Assembly: GCF_039529295.1 (NCBI RefSeq)
Contig: NZ_BAAAMN010000009.1
Span: 5,255-69,254 of the forward strand
Origin: Yaniella flava
GTDB taxonomy: Bacteria > Actinomycetota > Actinomycetes > Actinomycetales > Micrococcaceae
Length of the DNA: 64,000 bases
Direction: 5' to 3'
Positions 53,655 through 62,321 of the stretch are shown here, in pieces (positions within the stretch are counted from its first letter, which is position 1; every line of letters starts with the position of its first letter). Below the pieces are notes generated by a model that saw only the letters and a program-made list of their open reading frames with translations, was not told the origin of the DNA and made no database searches. Made by a program: the position numbers and the translations under genes.

Positions 53655-54653
53655 TTACAGTCCGTACTCGTCTGACTCCTGGGAGTCAAAAGGTGATTCG
53701 AAGCTGCCGGGTCCGCCGTCTTTCAGAGACAAGCCAAGGCCTACCAATTTTTCCTTGACCTCGTCAATGGACTTCGCACCGAAGTTACGAATATCCATCA
53801 GATCAGTTTCGGAACGCGCGACGAGTTCACCAACGGTGTTAATGCCTTCACGTTTGAGGCAGTTGTACGACCGAACGGTGAGTTCGAGATCTTCGACCGG
53901 CAGTGCCAGGTCAGCTGCAACGCTGGTATCAACCGGCGATGGGCCAACTTCGATACCTTCGGATTCGACGTTGAGTTCGCGTGCAAGACCGAACAACTCG
54001 ACCAAGGTCGAACCTGCAGAAGCCAGGGCATCACGTGGTGTCATGGATTCTTTGGTTTCAACGTCGAGGGTCAGCTTGTCGAAGTCGGTGCGCTGTTCCA
54101 CACGGGTGGCATCGACCTTGAAGGTGACAACCGCGACTGGTGAGTAGATCGAGTCGACCGGGATACGGCCGATTTCTGCATCTGCGGACTTGTTCTGTGC
54201 AGCGGTGACATACCCACGGCCGCGTTCGATGGTCAATTCCATATCGAACTTACCCTTTTCGTTCAGGGTGGCGATGTGCAGGTCCGAGTTGTGGATCTCG
54301 ACACCTGCTGGTGGGGTGATATCTGCTGCGGTTACGACACCGGGTCCCTGCTTGCGCAGGTAGGCAACTACTGGTTCGTCATGGTGTGACGAGACCGAGA
54401 GTTGTTTAACGTTCAAGATCACTTCGGTGACGTCTTCTTTTACACCTTGGATGGTAGTGAACTCGTGCAGTACCTGGTCGATACGAACCGAGGTGACAGC
54501 TGCACCAGGGATCGATGACAGCAGGGTACGACGCAGTGAGTTACCAAGGGTGTAGCCGAAGCCCGGTTCCAGTGGTTCGATGACAAACCGGGAACGGGTT
54601 TCCGAAACGGGTTCTTCAGTCAACGTGGGGCGCTGTGCAATGAGCACTGACAT
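53655..54653 (-). CDS. rpoA: DNA-directed RNA polymerase subunit alpha
   Basis: 332 residues. Seen: N-terminal dimer domain with FVIEPLEPGFGYTLGNSLRR TLL, GVKEDVTEVILNVKQL, and the C-terminal promoter-contact domain VRSYNCLKREGINTVGELVA with RNFGAKSIDEVKEKL. Full length. It is followed by rplQ; the intergenic space to rpsK contains a hairpin but no rpsD gene. Confidence 0.97.
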   Translation of the reverse strand: MSVLIAQRPTLTEEPVSETRSRFVIEPLEPGFGYTLGNSLRRTLLSSIPGAAVTSVRIDQVLHEFTTIQGVKEDVTEVILNVKQLSVSSHHDEPVVAYLRKQGPGVVTAADITPPAGVEIHNSDLHIATLNEKGKFDMELTIERGRGYVTAAQNKSADAEIGRIPVDSIYSPVAVVTFKVDATRVEQRTDFDKLTLDVETKESMTPRDALASAGSTLVELFGLARELNVESEGIEVGPSPVDTSVAADLALPVEDLELTVRSYNCLKREGINTVGELVARSETDLMDIRNFGAKSIDEVKEKLVGLGLSLKDGGPGSFESPFDSQESDEYGL

Positions 54654-54734
54654 TTCCTTTCGGCACGCTATCCGCCATTTGATGCGCGCAGTTGGGGGAA
54701 ACGATGGAAATTAATTTCTTAGGGTGATCCACAA

Positions 54735-54764
54735 CCGTTATACGACATGGCTGTCGCATAACGG
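54735..54764. repeat. Hairpin in the rpsK-rpoA intergenic space
   Basis: CCGTTAT-A-CGACA / TGTCG-C-ATAACGG with a TGGC loop: 12 paired bases with one internal mismatch. It has no U-run, so it is more likely an mRNA processing or attenuation structure than a full terminator. In many actinobacteria rpsD occupies this position. Confidence 0.5.
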
Positions 54765-54785
54765 CTCTGGGGTGCTCAAAAAGCC

Positions 54786-55184
54786 TTAGACGCGACGACG
54801 CTTGGCCGGGCGTGCACCGTTGTGTGCAACCGGGGAGACGTCCTGAATGGAGCCAACTTCCAAGCCAGCAGCCTGCAGTGAACGGATCGCGGTTTCGCGT
54901 CCGGAGCCTGGGCCTTTGACGAAGACGTCAACTTTACGCATCCCGTGTTCTTGGGCGCGCTTGGCAGCATGTTCAGCCGCGGTTTGAGCAGCAAACGGGG
55001 TCGATTTACGGGAACCTTTGAAGCCCATCTCTCCGGCAGATGACCATGAGATCACGCCACCTGATGGATCCGTGATGGAAACGATGGTGTTGTTAAAGGT
55101 TGATTTAATGTGGGCTTGGCCCTGAGTTATATTCTTTTTGGAGCGACGTCCCTTACGAGGGGCCGCACCGCGTGCCTTTGCCAT
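54786..55184 (-). CDS. rpsK: 30S ribosomal protein S11
   Basis: 132 residues. Seen: GQAHIKSTFNNTIVSITDPS near residue 21, GEMGFKGSRKSTPFAAQTAA, KVDVFVKGPGSGRETAIRSL and the basic end NGARPAKRRRV. It lies 57 bp after rpsM. Confidence 0.97.
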   Translation of the reverse strand: MAKARGAAPRKGRRSKKNITQGQAHIKSTFNNTIVSITDPSGGVISWSSAGEMGFKGSRKSTPFAAQTAAEHAAKRAQEHGMRKVDVFVKGPGSGRETAIRSLQAAGLEVGSIQDVSPVAHNGARPAKRRRV

Positions 55185-55241
55185 AGAATGCTCTCCTACA
55201 AAAAGCTTGGTTTACTAAATACTGGGTGGGACCAGAAGTTT

Positions 55242-55610
55242 CTACTTCTTACGTCCTGCAACAGTCTTCTTCGGTCCCTTGCGGGTACGTGCGTTGTTCT
55301 TGGTGCGCTGTCCACGGACTGGCAGGCCACGACGGTGGCGCAGACCTTGGTAGGAGCCAATTTCAACTTTGCGACGAATGTCTGCTGCGACTTCGCGGCG
55401 AAGGTCACCCTCAACCTGGAGGTTGCCTTCGATAAAGTCGCGCAGCTTCACCATTTCGTCATCGGAAAGATCTTTGACGCGAGTACTCGCATCAATGCCG
55501 GTTGCTTCCAGAATCTGGACAGCGCGGCTGTTGCCAACACCATAAATGTAGGTGAGAGCGATGACGACACGCTTTTCACGTGGAATATCAACGCCTGCTA
55601 GACGTGCCAT
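55242..55610 (-). CDS. rpsM: 30S ribosomal protein S13
   Basis: 122 residues. Seen: MARLAGVDIPREKRVVIALT, YIYGVGNSRAVQILEATGID, and LRHRRGLPVRGQRTKNNART near the basic C-terminus. It is separated from rpmJ by 222 bp, which may hold an internal promoter. Confidence 0.97.
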   Translation of the reverse strand: MARLAGVDIPREKRVVIALTYIYGVGNSRAVQILEATGIDASTRVKDLSDDEMVKLRDFIEGNLQVEGDLRREVAADIRRKVEIGSYQGLRHRRGLPVRGQRTKNNARTRKGPKKTVAGRKK

Positions 55611-55832
55611 ATGGCCGTTCTCCTGTTCTTTATGACAAAGGTCTTCAACAACACGTCCTTACCCGAGTTACCATCAGGCTGCCAGGTGCCATGCGGGATA
55701 TGAAGAACTCGACACATCCCATACATAGTCCCTACAGCGGGTAAGTCTTCGGCCTTTGTCTTGTCCGAAGGTTGAGCTTGATGCTCTGTGTTGCTGTGGC
55801 CCGGTACTGGGCCATCGTTTGAGCGTCGGGGC

Positions 55833-55946
55833 TTAGCCCTGACGCTGTTTGTGGCGTGGGTTAGAGCAGATCACCATGACATTGCCGTGGCGGCGAATTA
55901 CCTTGCAGGCATCGCAGATCCGCTTCACGCTTGGCTGAACCTTCAC
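55833..55946 (-). CDS. rpmJ: 50S ribosomal protein L36
   Basis: 37 residues from a GTG at 55946: MKVQPSVKRICDACKVIRRH, then GNVMVICSNPRHKQRQG. The zinc ligands are intact (Cys11, Cys14, Cys27, His32), so this is the C+ zinc-ribbon form. An AAGGAGG-like site precedes the start. Located between infA and rpsM, the standard place. Confidence 0.95.
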   Translation of the reverse strand: MKVQPSVKRICDACKVIRRHGNVMVICSNPRHKQRQG

Positions 55947-55985
55947 AGGGTTCCTCCTTGAGCGTTCCAGAGGTGGATAGTTTGT

Positions 55986-56207
55986 TTATTTATAGCGGTA
56001 GACAATACGACCTCGTTCGAGATCGTATGGGCTAAGCTCAACCACCACACGGTCTTCAGGCAAAATGCGAATATAGTGTTGACGCATTTTGCCAGAAATG
56101 GTGGCTAGCACGACGTGGTCGTTATCAAGCCGTACCCGGAACATTGCGTTCGGCAATGCTTCAGAAACGGTTCCTTCAACTTCAATGACGCCTTCTTTTT
56201 TAGCCAT
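55986..56207 (-). CDS. infA: Translation initiation factor IF-1
   Basis: 73 residues from ATG 56207 with GGAGG 3-4 bases upstream; the frame continues upstream but the family starts at MAKKEGVIEVEGTVSEALPN. Single OB-fold: FRVRLDNDHVVLATISGKMR, IRILPEDRVVVELSPYDLER, ending GRIVYRYK. It binds the A-site of the 30S subunit during initiation. Confidence 0.97.
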   Translation of the reverse strand: MAKKEGVIEVEGTVSEALPNAMFRVRLDNDHVVLATISGKMRQHYIRILPEDRVVVELSPYDLERGRIVYRYK

Positions 56208-56404
56208 GTCCTCCACAATCTGTTGTCTTTTGTCACGGCGATATATCGCACAACGATAGGGCAGTAACAAAAAGCATGAGTTTATGCACTGAGTCCATCT
56301 TCGAAGGTTTTTATCGGACACACCGAATAACTTAAAGGCAGAATCAGCCAAGGTTCTATGTTAGCTTATGTTCACAAAGAATGCCAAATGGCATTGACAG
56401 GGTC

Positions 56405-57229
56405 TTAGTTTTGTGGGATTGGTACAGGAGTTACACCGTACCGTTCGAGTCGGGATGCACCGCCATCAGGGGCAGTAGTGACCCAGATTCCTTCTTTGTG
56501 CCGAGCAACGGAATGTTCCCATTGCGAGGCATTTGCACCATCCACTGTGACGACAGTCCAATTATCGGCTAGCGTTTTGGTCGCAATGTCTCCGCGCACA
56601 AGCATCGGTTCGATCGCAAGCACCATCCCGGCCTTTACCCTGGGGCCACGCATACCCGATCGGTAATTGAACACATCGGGGGCTTGGTGCATAGCGGAGC
56701 CGATCCCGTGACCAACATAGTCTTCGAGGATGCCGAAGGTTGCTCCCTCTTGAGCACGAACCGAGTCCTCAATCGCATTGCCGATTTCGCCGACGTGTTT
56801 GGCTTTCGCGAACGCCGCGATGCCTGCCCACATGGCTTCTTCGGTGACCTCCGATAACCGCTGATCGGCTGCATCGACCTTGCCGACCAACACGGTTCGG
56901 GCCGAATCTGAATGCCAACCGTCGATGATCGCGCCAGCGTCGACGGAGATGACATCGCCGTCTTGCAACACCCGTTCGCCGGGGATGCCGTGGACGACTT
57001 CGTCATTCACTGAGGCGCAGATAGTCGCTGGAAAACCGTAGTAGCCCAGGAAATTCGAGGTGGCTCCGTGGTCGCTGAGGACTTTGCGAAACACCTCGTC
57101 GAGCTGGGCGGTGGTCACGCCTGGTTTCGCTGCCGCTACGACCTCGTCGAGGCCTTGATGCAGAATCAAGCCTGCTTGGTGCATCGTGGCCATCTGGGCG
57201 TTGGATTTGAGTTCGATTTGACGTGACAT
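56405..57229 (-). CDS. map: Methionine aminopeptidase, type I
   Basis: 274 residues. Removes the initiator methionine. Seen: SVNDEVVHGIPGERVLQDGD near residue 73, the metal ligands Asp in ISVDAGAIIDGWHSDSARTV, His in VGHGIGSAMHQAPDV, Glu in VLAIEPMLVRG, and a last Glu in ANASQWEHSVARH. It is preceded by a terminator after adk, so it probably has its own promoter. Confidence 0.96.
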   Translation of the reverse strand: MSRQIELKSNAQMATMHQAGLILHQGLDEVVAAAKPGVTTAQLDEVFRKVLSDHGATSNFLGYYGFPATICASVNDEVVHGIPGERVLQDGDVISVDAGAIIDGWHSDSARTVLVGKVDAADQRLSEVTEEAMWAGIAAFAKAKHVGEIGNAIEDSVRAQEGATFGILEDYVGHGIGSAMHQAPDVFNYRSGMRGPRVKAGMVLAIEPMLVRGDIATKTLADNWTVVTVDGANASQWEHSVARHKEGIWVTTAPDGGASRLERYGVTPVPIPQN

Positions 57230-57307
57230 GCGTGGTGCTACCTTTATGAAACCCGTCGGTCACACTGGAGTCTGCTGTGACCAGGGATGCTGAATACTGT
57301 CGAAGTG

Positions 57308-57337
57308 AAAAAACCGACCCATGATGTATGGATCGGT
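57308..57337 (-). terminator. Intrinsic terminator after adk
   Basis: On the minus strand: ACCGATCCAT, 5-base loop, ATGGGTCGGT (10 bp with one G-U pair), followed by six T. It lies 22 bp after the adk stop and before map, so it splits the secY-adk transcript from map-infA. A 7-bp inverted repeat GGTCACA / TGTGACC at 57258-57282 lies just downstream in the map leader. Confidence 0.85.
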
Positions 57338-57358
57338 CAATTCTTGGCACAACTGATA

Positions 57359-57976
57359 CTAGTCGTTGGACCGCGGTTTGATCACGGGCAGGGTCCCTGT
57401 TCGTGCGCGGATATTGTAGATGGTCTGCAGGAGACGCTCGGTGATGTCGTCGATGGCGCCGGTGCCGTCGACCCGTCCGACGATGCCCTGTTCAATGTAA
57501 GCCTCAATGAGATCTGAGGTTTCCTGGTGGTAGAGCTCCAGTCGATGCTTGATCACGTCTTCTGAGTCATCAGAACGACCTTCGGTCTCGGCCCTCGCCA
57601 ACAGACGCTCTACGATTTCCTCATCGGGAACTTCTAGAACCAGTACTGCGGTGAGGGTATCGTTCTTGTCTGCCAGGATCTCGTTCAACGCTTCAACTTG
57701 ACCCGAAGTGCGTGGGTACCCATCGAGCAGGAACCCGTTGCTGGTATCAGCCTGGTTGAGACGGTCAGCGACCATGCGGTTGGTGACGTCGTCTGGGACA
57801 AAGTCGCCCGAGTCGATATAGGTTTTGGCCTCTTTGCCGAGCTCAGTAAGTTCCTTGACGTTGTAGCGGAAAATGTCGCCGGTGGAGATGGCGGGGATAG
57901 CCATCTTGTCGGCAATGCGCACAGCCTGGGTGCCTTTGCCTGACCCTGGAGGGCCCATGATGAGCAAGCGAGTCAT
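57359..57976 (-). CDS. adk: Adenylate kinase
   Basis: 205 residues. Seen: P-loop MGPPGSGKGTQAVRIADKM, ISTGDIFRYNVKEL near residue 31, and FLLDGYPRTSGQVEALNEIL near residue 82. It is the form without the zinc lid. The lid region reads RAETEGRSDDSEDVIKHRLE. It lies 43 bp after secY; the secY-adk-map order is conserved. Confidence 0.96.
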   Translation of the reverse strand: MTRLLIMGPPGSGKGTQAVRIADKMAIPAISTGDIFRYNVKELTELGKEAKTYIDSGDFVPDDVTNRMVADRLNQADTSNGFLLDGYPRTSGQVEALNEILADKNDTLTAVLVLEVPDEEIVERLLARAETEGRSDDSEDVIKHRLELYHQETSDLIEAYIEQGIVGRVDGTGAIDDITERLLQTIYNIRARTGTLPVIKPRSND

Positions 57977-58019
57977 GTTCTGTCCTGTCCTAGATCGGGA
58001 TCGTGGTCCTGGACTTAGC

Positions 58020-59327
58020 TTAGCGCAGCAGTCCTTCGTAGTGACGTTGTTCCATTTGTGCGTCGATTTGTTTGATCGTGTTCAAAGCTACACCAACCAT
58101 AATCAGGATGGACACGCCACCGAATGGGAAGTTTTGATCCGCTCCGATGAGCACGAAAGCAACCAGCGGGATCATGGCGATGAGGCCCAGGTACGTCGCA
58201 CCGACGAATGTTACTCGTGAGATAACGTATTCCAAGTACTGAACGGTTGGTCGTCCGGCGCGGACTCCTGGGATGAACCCGCCTTGGCGTTTCATATTAT
58301 CGGAAACGTCTTGCGGGTTGAACGTGATGGTCACGTAGAAGTACGTGAAGAAGATGGTCATCAGGAAGAAAATCGTCATGTACACGGGATGCGAACCGGT
58401 ACCAAAGTATTCCTGTAGCCAGACCACCCACGGTGCTGGTTCCGAACCGTCGGTTGGCATATTGAACTGGATGAGAATCTGGGGCAGCATCAGGATCGAT
58501 GACGCGAAGATCACGGGGATCACACCGGCCATGTTCACCTTGATTGGAATGTACGTTGAGTTTGACCCGACCGTCCGGCGACCGATCTGTCGACGCGCGT
58601 ACTGAACGGGAACACGGCGTTGGGAGTCCTCGACGAAGACGATGAGCATCATGGTGGCGATACCGATGATGAAGACAATGACGAATATTCGCCAGCCTTG
58701 AGTTTGCCAGATGGCGGCGAGTCCGGATGGGAAGCCTGCTGCGATGGATACGAAGATCATCAACGACATGCCGTTACCGACACCGCGTTCGGTGATCTGT
58801 TCGCCCATCCACATGATCACGATGGCACCAACTGCCAGGGTCATGACGAGAATGAGGGTGGCCCAGATGCCGTCGTTGTTGAGCAGGGAGACATTACAGT
58901 TCAGCAACGCACCGGAACGTGCCAGGGTGGCAATGGTCGTGGCGTTGAGGAGCGCGAGTCCTACGGTGAGGTAACGGGTGTACTGCGTCAGGCGAGCTTG
59001 GCCTTCGGGGCCTTCTTTTTGTAACCGCTCGAACGCAGGAATCACTACGCGAAGCAGCTGGGTGATAATCGCTGCGGTGATATAGGGCATGATGCCCAAT
59101 GCGAAGATGGACACTTGCAGTAGTGCTCCACCCGAGAACATGTTAACGAACGAGTACAGCCCGCCGGTGGTATCACCTTGAGCAAGACACATTTGGACGT
59201 TGCCGTAGTCCACACTGGGTGCTGGAATGAACACACCGATTCGGTAGATCACGATGATGCCCAGTGTAAATAGGATCTTGGTCCGCAGATCTGGGGTTTT
59301 AAAAACCCTTGCTATCGTGCTGAACAA
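58020..59327 (-). CDS. secY: Preprotein translocase subunit SecY
   Basis: 435 residues from the TTG at 59327, preferred because AGGAGG lies just upstream; a GTG at 59354 would add nine residues overlapping that site. Ten membrane helices. Seen: FSTIARVFKTPDLRTKILFT, the plug region GLYSFVNMFSGGALLQVSIF, GNGMSLMIFVSIAAGFPSG, and the cytosolic QRRVPVQYARRQIGRRTVGS. It forms the protein-conducting channel of the Sec system. Confidence 0.96.
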   Translation of the reverse strand: MFSTIARVFKTPDLRTKILFTLGIIVIYRIGVFIPAPSVDYGNVQMCLAQGDTTGGLYSFVNMFSGGALLQVSIFALGIMPYITAAIITQLLRVVIPAFERLQKEGPEGQARLTQYTRYLTVGLALLNATTIATLARSGALLNCNVSLLNNDGIWATLILVMTLAVGAIVIMWMGEQITERGVGNGMSLMIFVSIAAGFPSGLAAIWQTQGWRIFVIVFIIGIATMMLIVFVEDSQRRVPVQYARRQIGRRTVGSNSTYIPIKVNMAGVIPVIFASSILMLPQILIQFNMPTDGSEPAPWVVWLQEYFGTGSHPVYMTIFFLMTIFFTYFYVTITFNPQDVSDNMKRQGGFIPGVRAGRPTVQYLEYVISRVTFVGATYLGLIAMIPLVAFVLIGADQNFPFGGVSILIMVGVALNTIKQIDAQMEQRHYEGLLR

Positions 59328-59443
59328 GTGTCCTCCTGACAGTAGTGCGGTCACGCACTTTCTTTGATGCGGCGGTTACCGAATCGTACGTACATAGTCG
59401 TGCCGAGAAGAGGCACGATCAGAATTCTAACGTTAAAACCTGG

Positions 59444-59484
59444 GGCCCTCGACCTGTGACGAGACTCGTCAAGGATCGAGGGCC
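59444..59484. repeat. Two-part hairpin between rplO and secY
   Basis: Outer arms GGCCCTCGA / TCGAGGGCC (9 bp) enclose an inner TGACGAG / CTCGTCA helix (7 bp). It lies in the 190-bp rplO-secY gap and is not followed by a good T-run. This could attenuate transcription from the ribosomal genes into secY or protect the mRNA end; inference. Confidence 0.6.
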
Positions 59485-59519
59485 GCGCAGGGATAACACT
59501 GTTCCTCTAAAGAACGGTG

Positions 59520-59981
59520 CTATGCAGTTGTTGTGGTGCCTCCGGCAGCAGCAATCTTATCGACTGCTGATTTGGAGAAGGCATCAGCGGTAACATTGAC
59601 GGCTACCGAGATGTCACCGGAGCCCAGCACCTTGACCGGCTGGTTCTTGCGAACCAGGCCTTTTTCCACGAGGTCAGCAACGGTCACGTCGCCTCCTGAT
59701 GGGAAGGATTCGGTCAGTTTATCCAGGTTGACAACCTGGAAGTTGACCTTTGCTGGGTTGCGGAAGCCACGCAGTTTTGGAAGGCGCATGTGCAGCGGTA
59801 GCTGCCCACCTTCGAAACCTGCTGGCACCGTGTTACGTGCACGAGTACCTTTGGTACCGCGGGTTGCGGTCTTGCCGCCCTTGCCGCCTTCACCACGACC
59901 ATAGCGCAGCTTCGACTTGTTTGAGCCTTTAGCTGGGCGTAGGTCGTGAAGTTTGATGGCATCTTGTTGTTCTTCAGCCAT
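59520..59981 (-). CDS. rplO: 50S ribosomal protein L15
   Basis: 153 residues. Seen: IKLHDLRPAKGSNKSKLRYG, RGEGGKGGKTATRGTKGTRA, and GFEGGQLPLHMRLPKLRGF. Start overlaps the rpmD stop by 1 bp. Confidence 0.97.
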   Translation of the reverse strand: MAEEQQDAIKLHDLRPAKGSNKSKLRYGRGEGGKGGKTATRGTKGTRARNTVPAGFEGGQLPLHMRLPKLRGFRNPAKVNFQVVNLDKLTESFPSGGDVTVADLVEKGLVRKNQPVKVLGSGDISVAVNVTADAFSKSAVDKIAAAGGTTTTA

Positions 59982-60205
59982 TAGTCGACCTCCTCGACCT
60001 TTACCAGGTGGGACACGGCGTTGACCATGCCCACCGTGACGGCGTCGGCTGAACGAGTGACGGACTTGCCGATTCCTCGCAGACCGAGTGACCGTAGGGT
60101 TTCACGATGCTGGGGTTTACGTCCAATTGCCGAACGCACCTGAGTGATCGTCAGGGATGCTTCGGATGGCGCGATGTTCTTTGGTGTCGATTCGTAGTTT
60201 GACAT
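59981..60205 (-). CDS. rpmD: 50S ribosomal protein L30
   Basis: 74 residues. Seen: SLTITQVRSAIGRKPQHRET and LRSLGLRGIGKSVTRSADAV, the L30 core, with a short N-terminal extension. It lies 2 bp after rpsE. Confidence 0.96.
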   Translation of the reverse strand: MSNYESTPKNIAPSEASLTITQVRSAIGRKPQHRETLRSLGLRGIGKSVTRSADAVTVGMVNAVSHLVKVEEVD

Positions 60206-60207
60206 CT

Positions 60208-60927
60208 CTATGCACCTGCCTTCTCTTCAGAACGCTTGGCGCGGTCTTCGGCGATGGTGCGCAGCATGAATGCTGGTGCAACTTCGTCGACAGGCAGTCC
60301 ACGGCGAGCTGCGACCTCTTCTGGGCCTTCCAGCTGGCGGAGGGCTTGAACGGTCGCACGCACAATGTTGATGGAGTTTGCCGAGCCCATGGACTTGGTC
60401 AGGATGTCAGCGACGCCTGCTGCTTCGAGCACAGCACGCACTGGACCGCCGGCGATAACACCGGTACCTGGTGATGCTGGGCGCAGTAGGACGACACCTG
60501 CGGCATCTTCACCCTTAGAGAGGTGAGGAATGGTGCTGCCTACGAGTGGGACGCGGAAGAAGTTCTTCTTGGCTTCTTCTACACCCTTTGCAATAGCGGC
60601 TGGCACTTCTTTGGCTTTACCGTAACCAATACCAACCATGCCTTCGCCGTCACCTACGACGACAAGTGCGGTGAAGGCGAAACGACGTCCACCCTTGACC
60701 ACTTTGGAGACACGGTTAATTTGGACAACACGTTCCAAGAACTGGTCGCGGTTGTCATCGCGTCCGCCTTTGCGTGAACCGCGGTCGCCACGGTCGGAGC
60801 GTTGGCCCCGGCGTGAACCGCGTTCTTGGCGTTCAGTGCTCTGACTGTCGGAGCCGGATGAGGTTTCCGAGACAGTCTCTTGAGTTTCGGTCACCTGGGT
60901 GTCCTTTTCATTGTTTGCTTCGGTCAC
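60208..60927 (-). CDS. rpsE: 30S ribosomal protein S5
   Basis: 239 residues, longer than the 166 of Escherichia coli because of an N-terminal low-complexity part of about 65 residues (Glu/Thr/Ser, then Arg/Gly: RGSRRGQRSDRGDRGSRKGG). The core has ERVVQINRVSKVVKGGRRFA and GYGKAKEVPAAIAKGVEEAK, ending SINIVRATVQALRQL. Overlaps rplR by 4 bp. Confidence 0.97.
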   Translation of the reverse strand: MTEANNEKDTQVTETQETVSETSSGSDSQSTERQERGSRRGQRSDRGDRGSRKGGRDDNRDQFLERVVQINRVSKVVKGGRRFAFTALVVVGDGEGMVGIGYGKAKEVPAAIAKGVEEAKKNFFRVPLVGSTIPHLSKGEDAAGVVLLRPASPGTGVIAGGPVRAVLEAAGVADILTKSMGSANSINIVRATVQALRQLEGPEEVAARRGLPVDEVAPAFMLRTIAEDRAKRSEEKAGA

Positions 60928-61298
60928 AGCTTCAGTCCACCTTCCCGTGCGCCTTCAGCAACAGCAGCGATACGTCCGTGATATTTGTGACCAGCGCGGT
61001 CGAAGACCACCTGGGTCACATCAGCGTCATTCGCGCGCTGTGCAATGATTTCGCCTACTTTGTGAGCTTTGTCGGACTTTTCTGCTTCAAGTGCACGCAG
61101 ATCAGCTTCCATGGTGGATGCTGAAAAGAGCGTGACTCCTGCTTCGTCGTCGATTACCTGTGCAAAGATGTGACGAGCTGATCGGTTCACTACTAGACGT
61201 GGGCGTGCTGCGGTGCCGTGAATCCGTTTGCGTACGCGAGCGTGACGGCGACGGCGGGCAGCGCTTTTGCCTTTGCCTTTGATACTGACAGTTGACAT
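60924..61298 (-). CDS. rplR: 50S ribosomal protein L18
   Basis: 124 residues. Seen: RRRRHARVRKRIHGTAARPR, LVVNRSARHIFAQVIDDEAG and the end FDRAGHKYHGRIAAVAEGAR with REGGLKL. It overlaps rplF by 1 bp and rpsE by 4 bp. Confidence 0.97.
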   Translation of the reverse strand: MSTVSIKGKGKSAARRRRHARVRKRIHGTAARPRLVVNRSARHIFAQVIDDEAGVTLFSASTMEADLRALEAEKSDKAHKVGEIIAQRANDADVTQVVFDRAGHKYHGRIAAVAEGAREGGLKL

Positions 61299-61831
61299 TA
61301 CTTACCTGCCTTTCCGGCCTTGCGGCGGATTGTCTCACCCTCGTAGCGAATACCCTTGCCCTTGTATGGCTCGGTAATGCGCAGTTTACGGATGTTGGCG
61401 GCAGTTTCGCCGACAAGTTGTTTATCGATGCCCGAGACGGTCACGGTGTTTCCCTCGATGGCAAAGGAAATGCCTTCTGGTGCTACGACGTCGATGCTGT
61501 GGGAGAAGCCCAGCTGCATTTCGAGATCGTTTCCTTTGGCCAAGACGCGGTAGCCGGTGCCGTGCAGCTCCAGTTTCTTGGAGTAGCCGTCGGTGACACC
61601 CACGATCATGTTATTGATCAGGGTACGAGTTAGGCCGTGTAGCGAACGGGATTCGCGTTCGTCATCCGGGCGGGTGACGGTAATGGTATTTTCTTCAAGC
61701 TTGGCTTCGATCGGGCCGTCGATGCTCATGCCCAGCTCGCCTTTTGGTCCTTTGACGGACACATCGGAGCCGTTGATGGCAACTTCAACGCCGGATGGTA
61801 CCGAAATAGGAAGCTTTCCAATACGTGACAT
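61298..61831 (-). CDS. rplF: 50S ribosomal protein L6
   Basis: 177 residues. Seen: MSRIGKLPISVPSGVEVAIN, VKGPKGELGMSIDGP, GYRVLAKGNDLEMQLGFSHS, and the C-terminal EPYKGKGIRYEGETIRRKAG. It lies 18 bp after rpsH. Confidence 0.98.
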   Translation of the reverse strand: MSRIGKLPISVPSGVEVAINGSDVSVKGPKGELGMSIDGPIEAKLEENTITVTRPDDERESRSLHGLTRTLINNMIVGVTDGYSKKLELHGTGYRVLAKGNDLEMQLGFSHSIDVVAPEGISFAIEGNTVTVSGIDKQLVGETAANIRKLRITEPYKGKGIRYEGETIRRKAGKAGK

Positions 61832-61849
61832 TGTTTTCCTTCCTTTCCG

Positions 61850-62248
61850 TTACCAAACGTAGGCGAGGACTTCCCCACCTACACCTTTGGATGCTGCTTG
61901 ACGGTCGGTCAGCAGGCCTGATGAAGTCGACAGGATGGCGATGCCCAATCCACCTAGCACGTGTGGCAGGTTGTTGGATTTGGCGTAGACGCGAAGTCCT
62001 GGCTTGGAAATGCGGCGTAAACCGGCGATGGAACGCTGACGCTGTGGACCAAATTTAAGGTCCAGCACGAGGTTTTTACCTACGCGTGCGTCTTCTTCTT
62101 TCCACTCGGTGATGTAGCCTTCGTTTTTGAGGATCTCAGCGACGCGCGTCTTCAGTTTTGAAGACGGCATGATCACAGTATCGTGATGCGCCGAGTTGGC
62201 GTTGCGCAGACGGGTCAACATGTCTGCGACGGGGTCGGTCATAGTCAT
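61850..62248 (-). CDS. rpsH: 30S ribosomal protein S8
   Basis: 132 residues from ATG 62248, the family start MTMTDPVADMLTRLRNANSA; the frame is open further upstream without family sequence. C-terminal LGGLGIAILSTSSGLLTDRQ and GVGGEVLAYVW are standard. It binds helix 21 of 16S rRNA and, in Escherichia coli, represses its own operon. Confidence 0.97.
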   Translation of the reverse strand: MTMTDPVADMLTRLRNANSAHHDTVIMPSSKLKTRVAEILKNEGYITEWKEEDARVGKNLVLDLKFGPQRQRSIAGLRRISKPGLRVYAKSNNLPHVLGGLGIAILSTSSGLLTDRQAASKGVGGEVLAYVW

Positions 62249-62321
62249 ATGTGGCTTTAGCCTTTTCTCGTTGTGGTTTCCTGCTCTGGTACACCGGAGC
62301 AAGACCTATAACGTAGTTGGA

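Noticed and set aside
57258..57282. Inverted repeat GGTCACA-N11-TGTGACC in the map leader
   Set aside because: Arms of seven bases with a long spacer could arise by chance; not claimed as an operator.
60774..61124. Plus-strand open frame of 116 residues over rpsE and rplR
   Set aside because: Antisense to ribosomal genes that overlap by 4 bp; no motif and Cys/Phe-rich composition.
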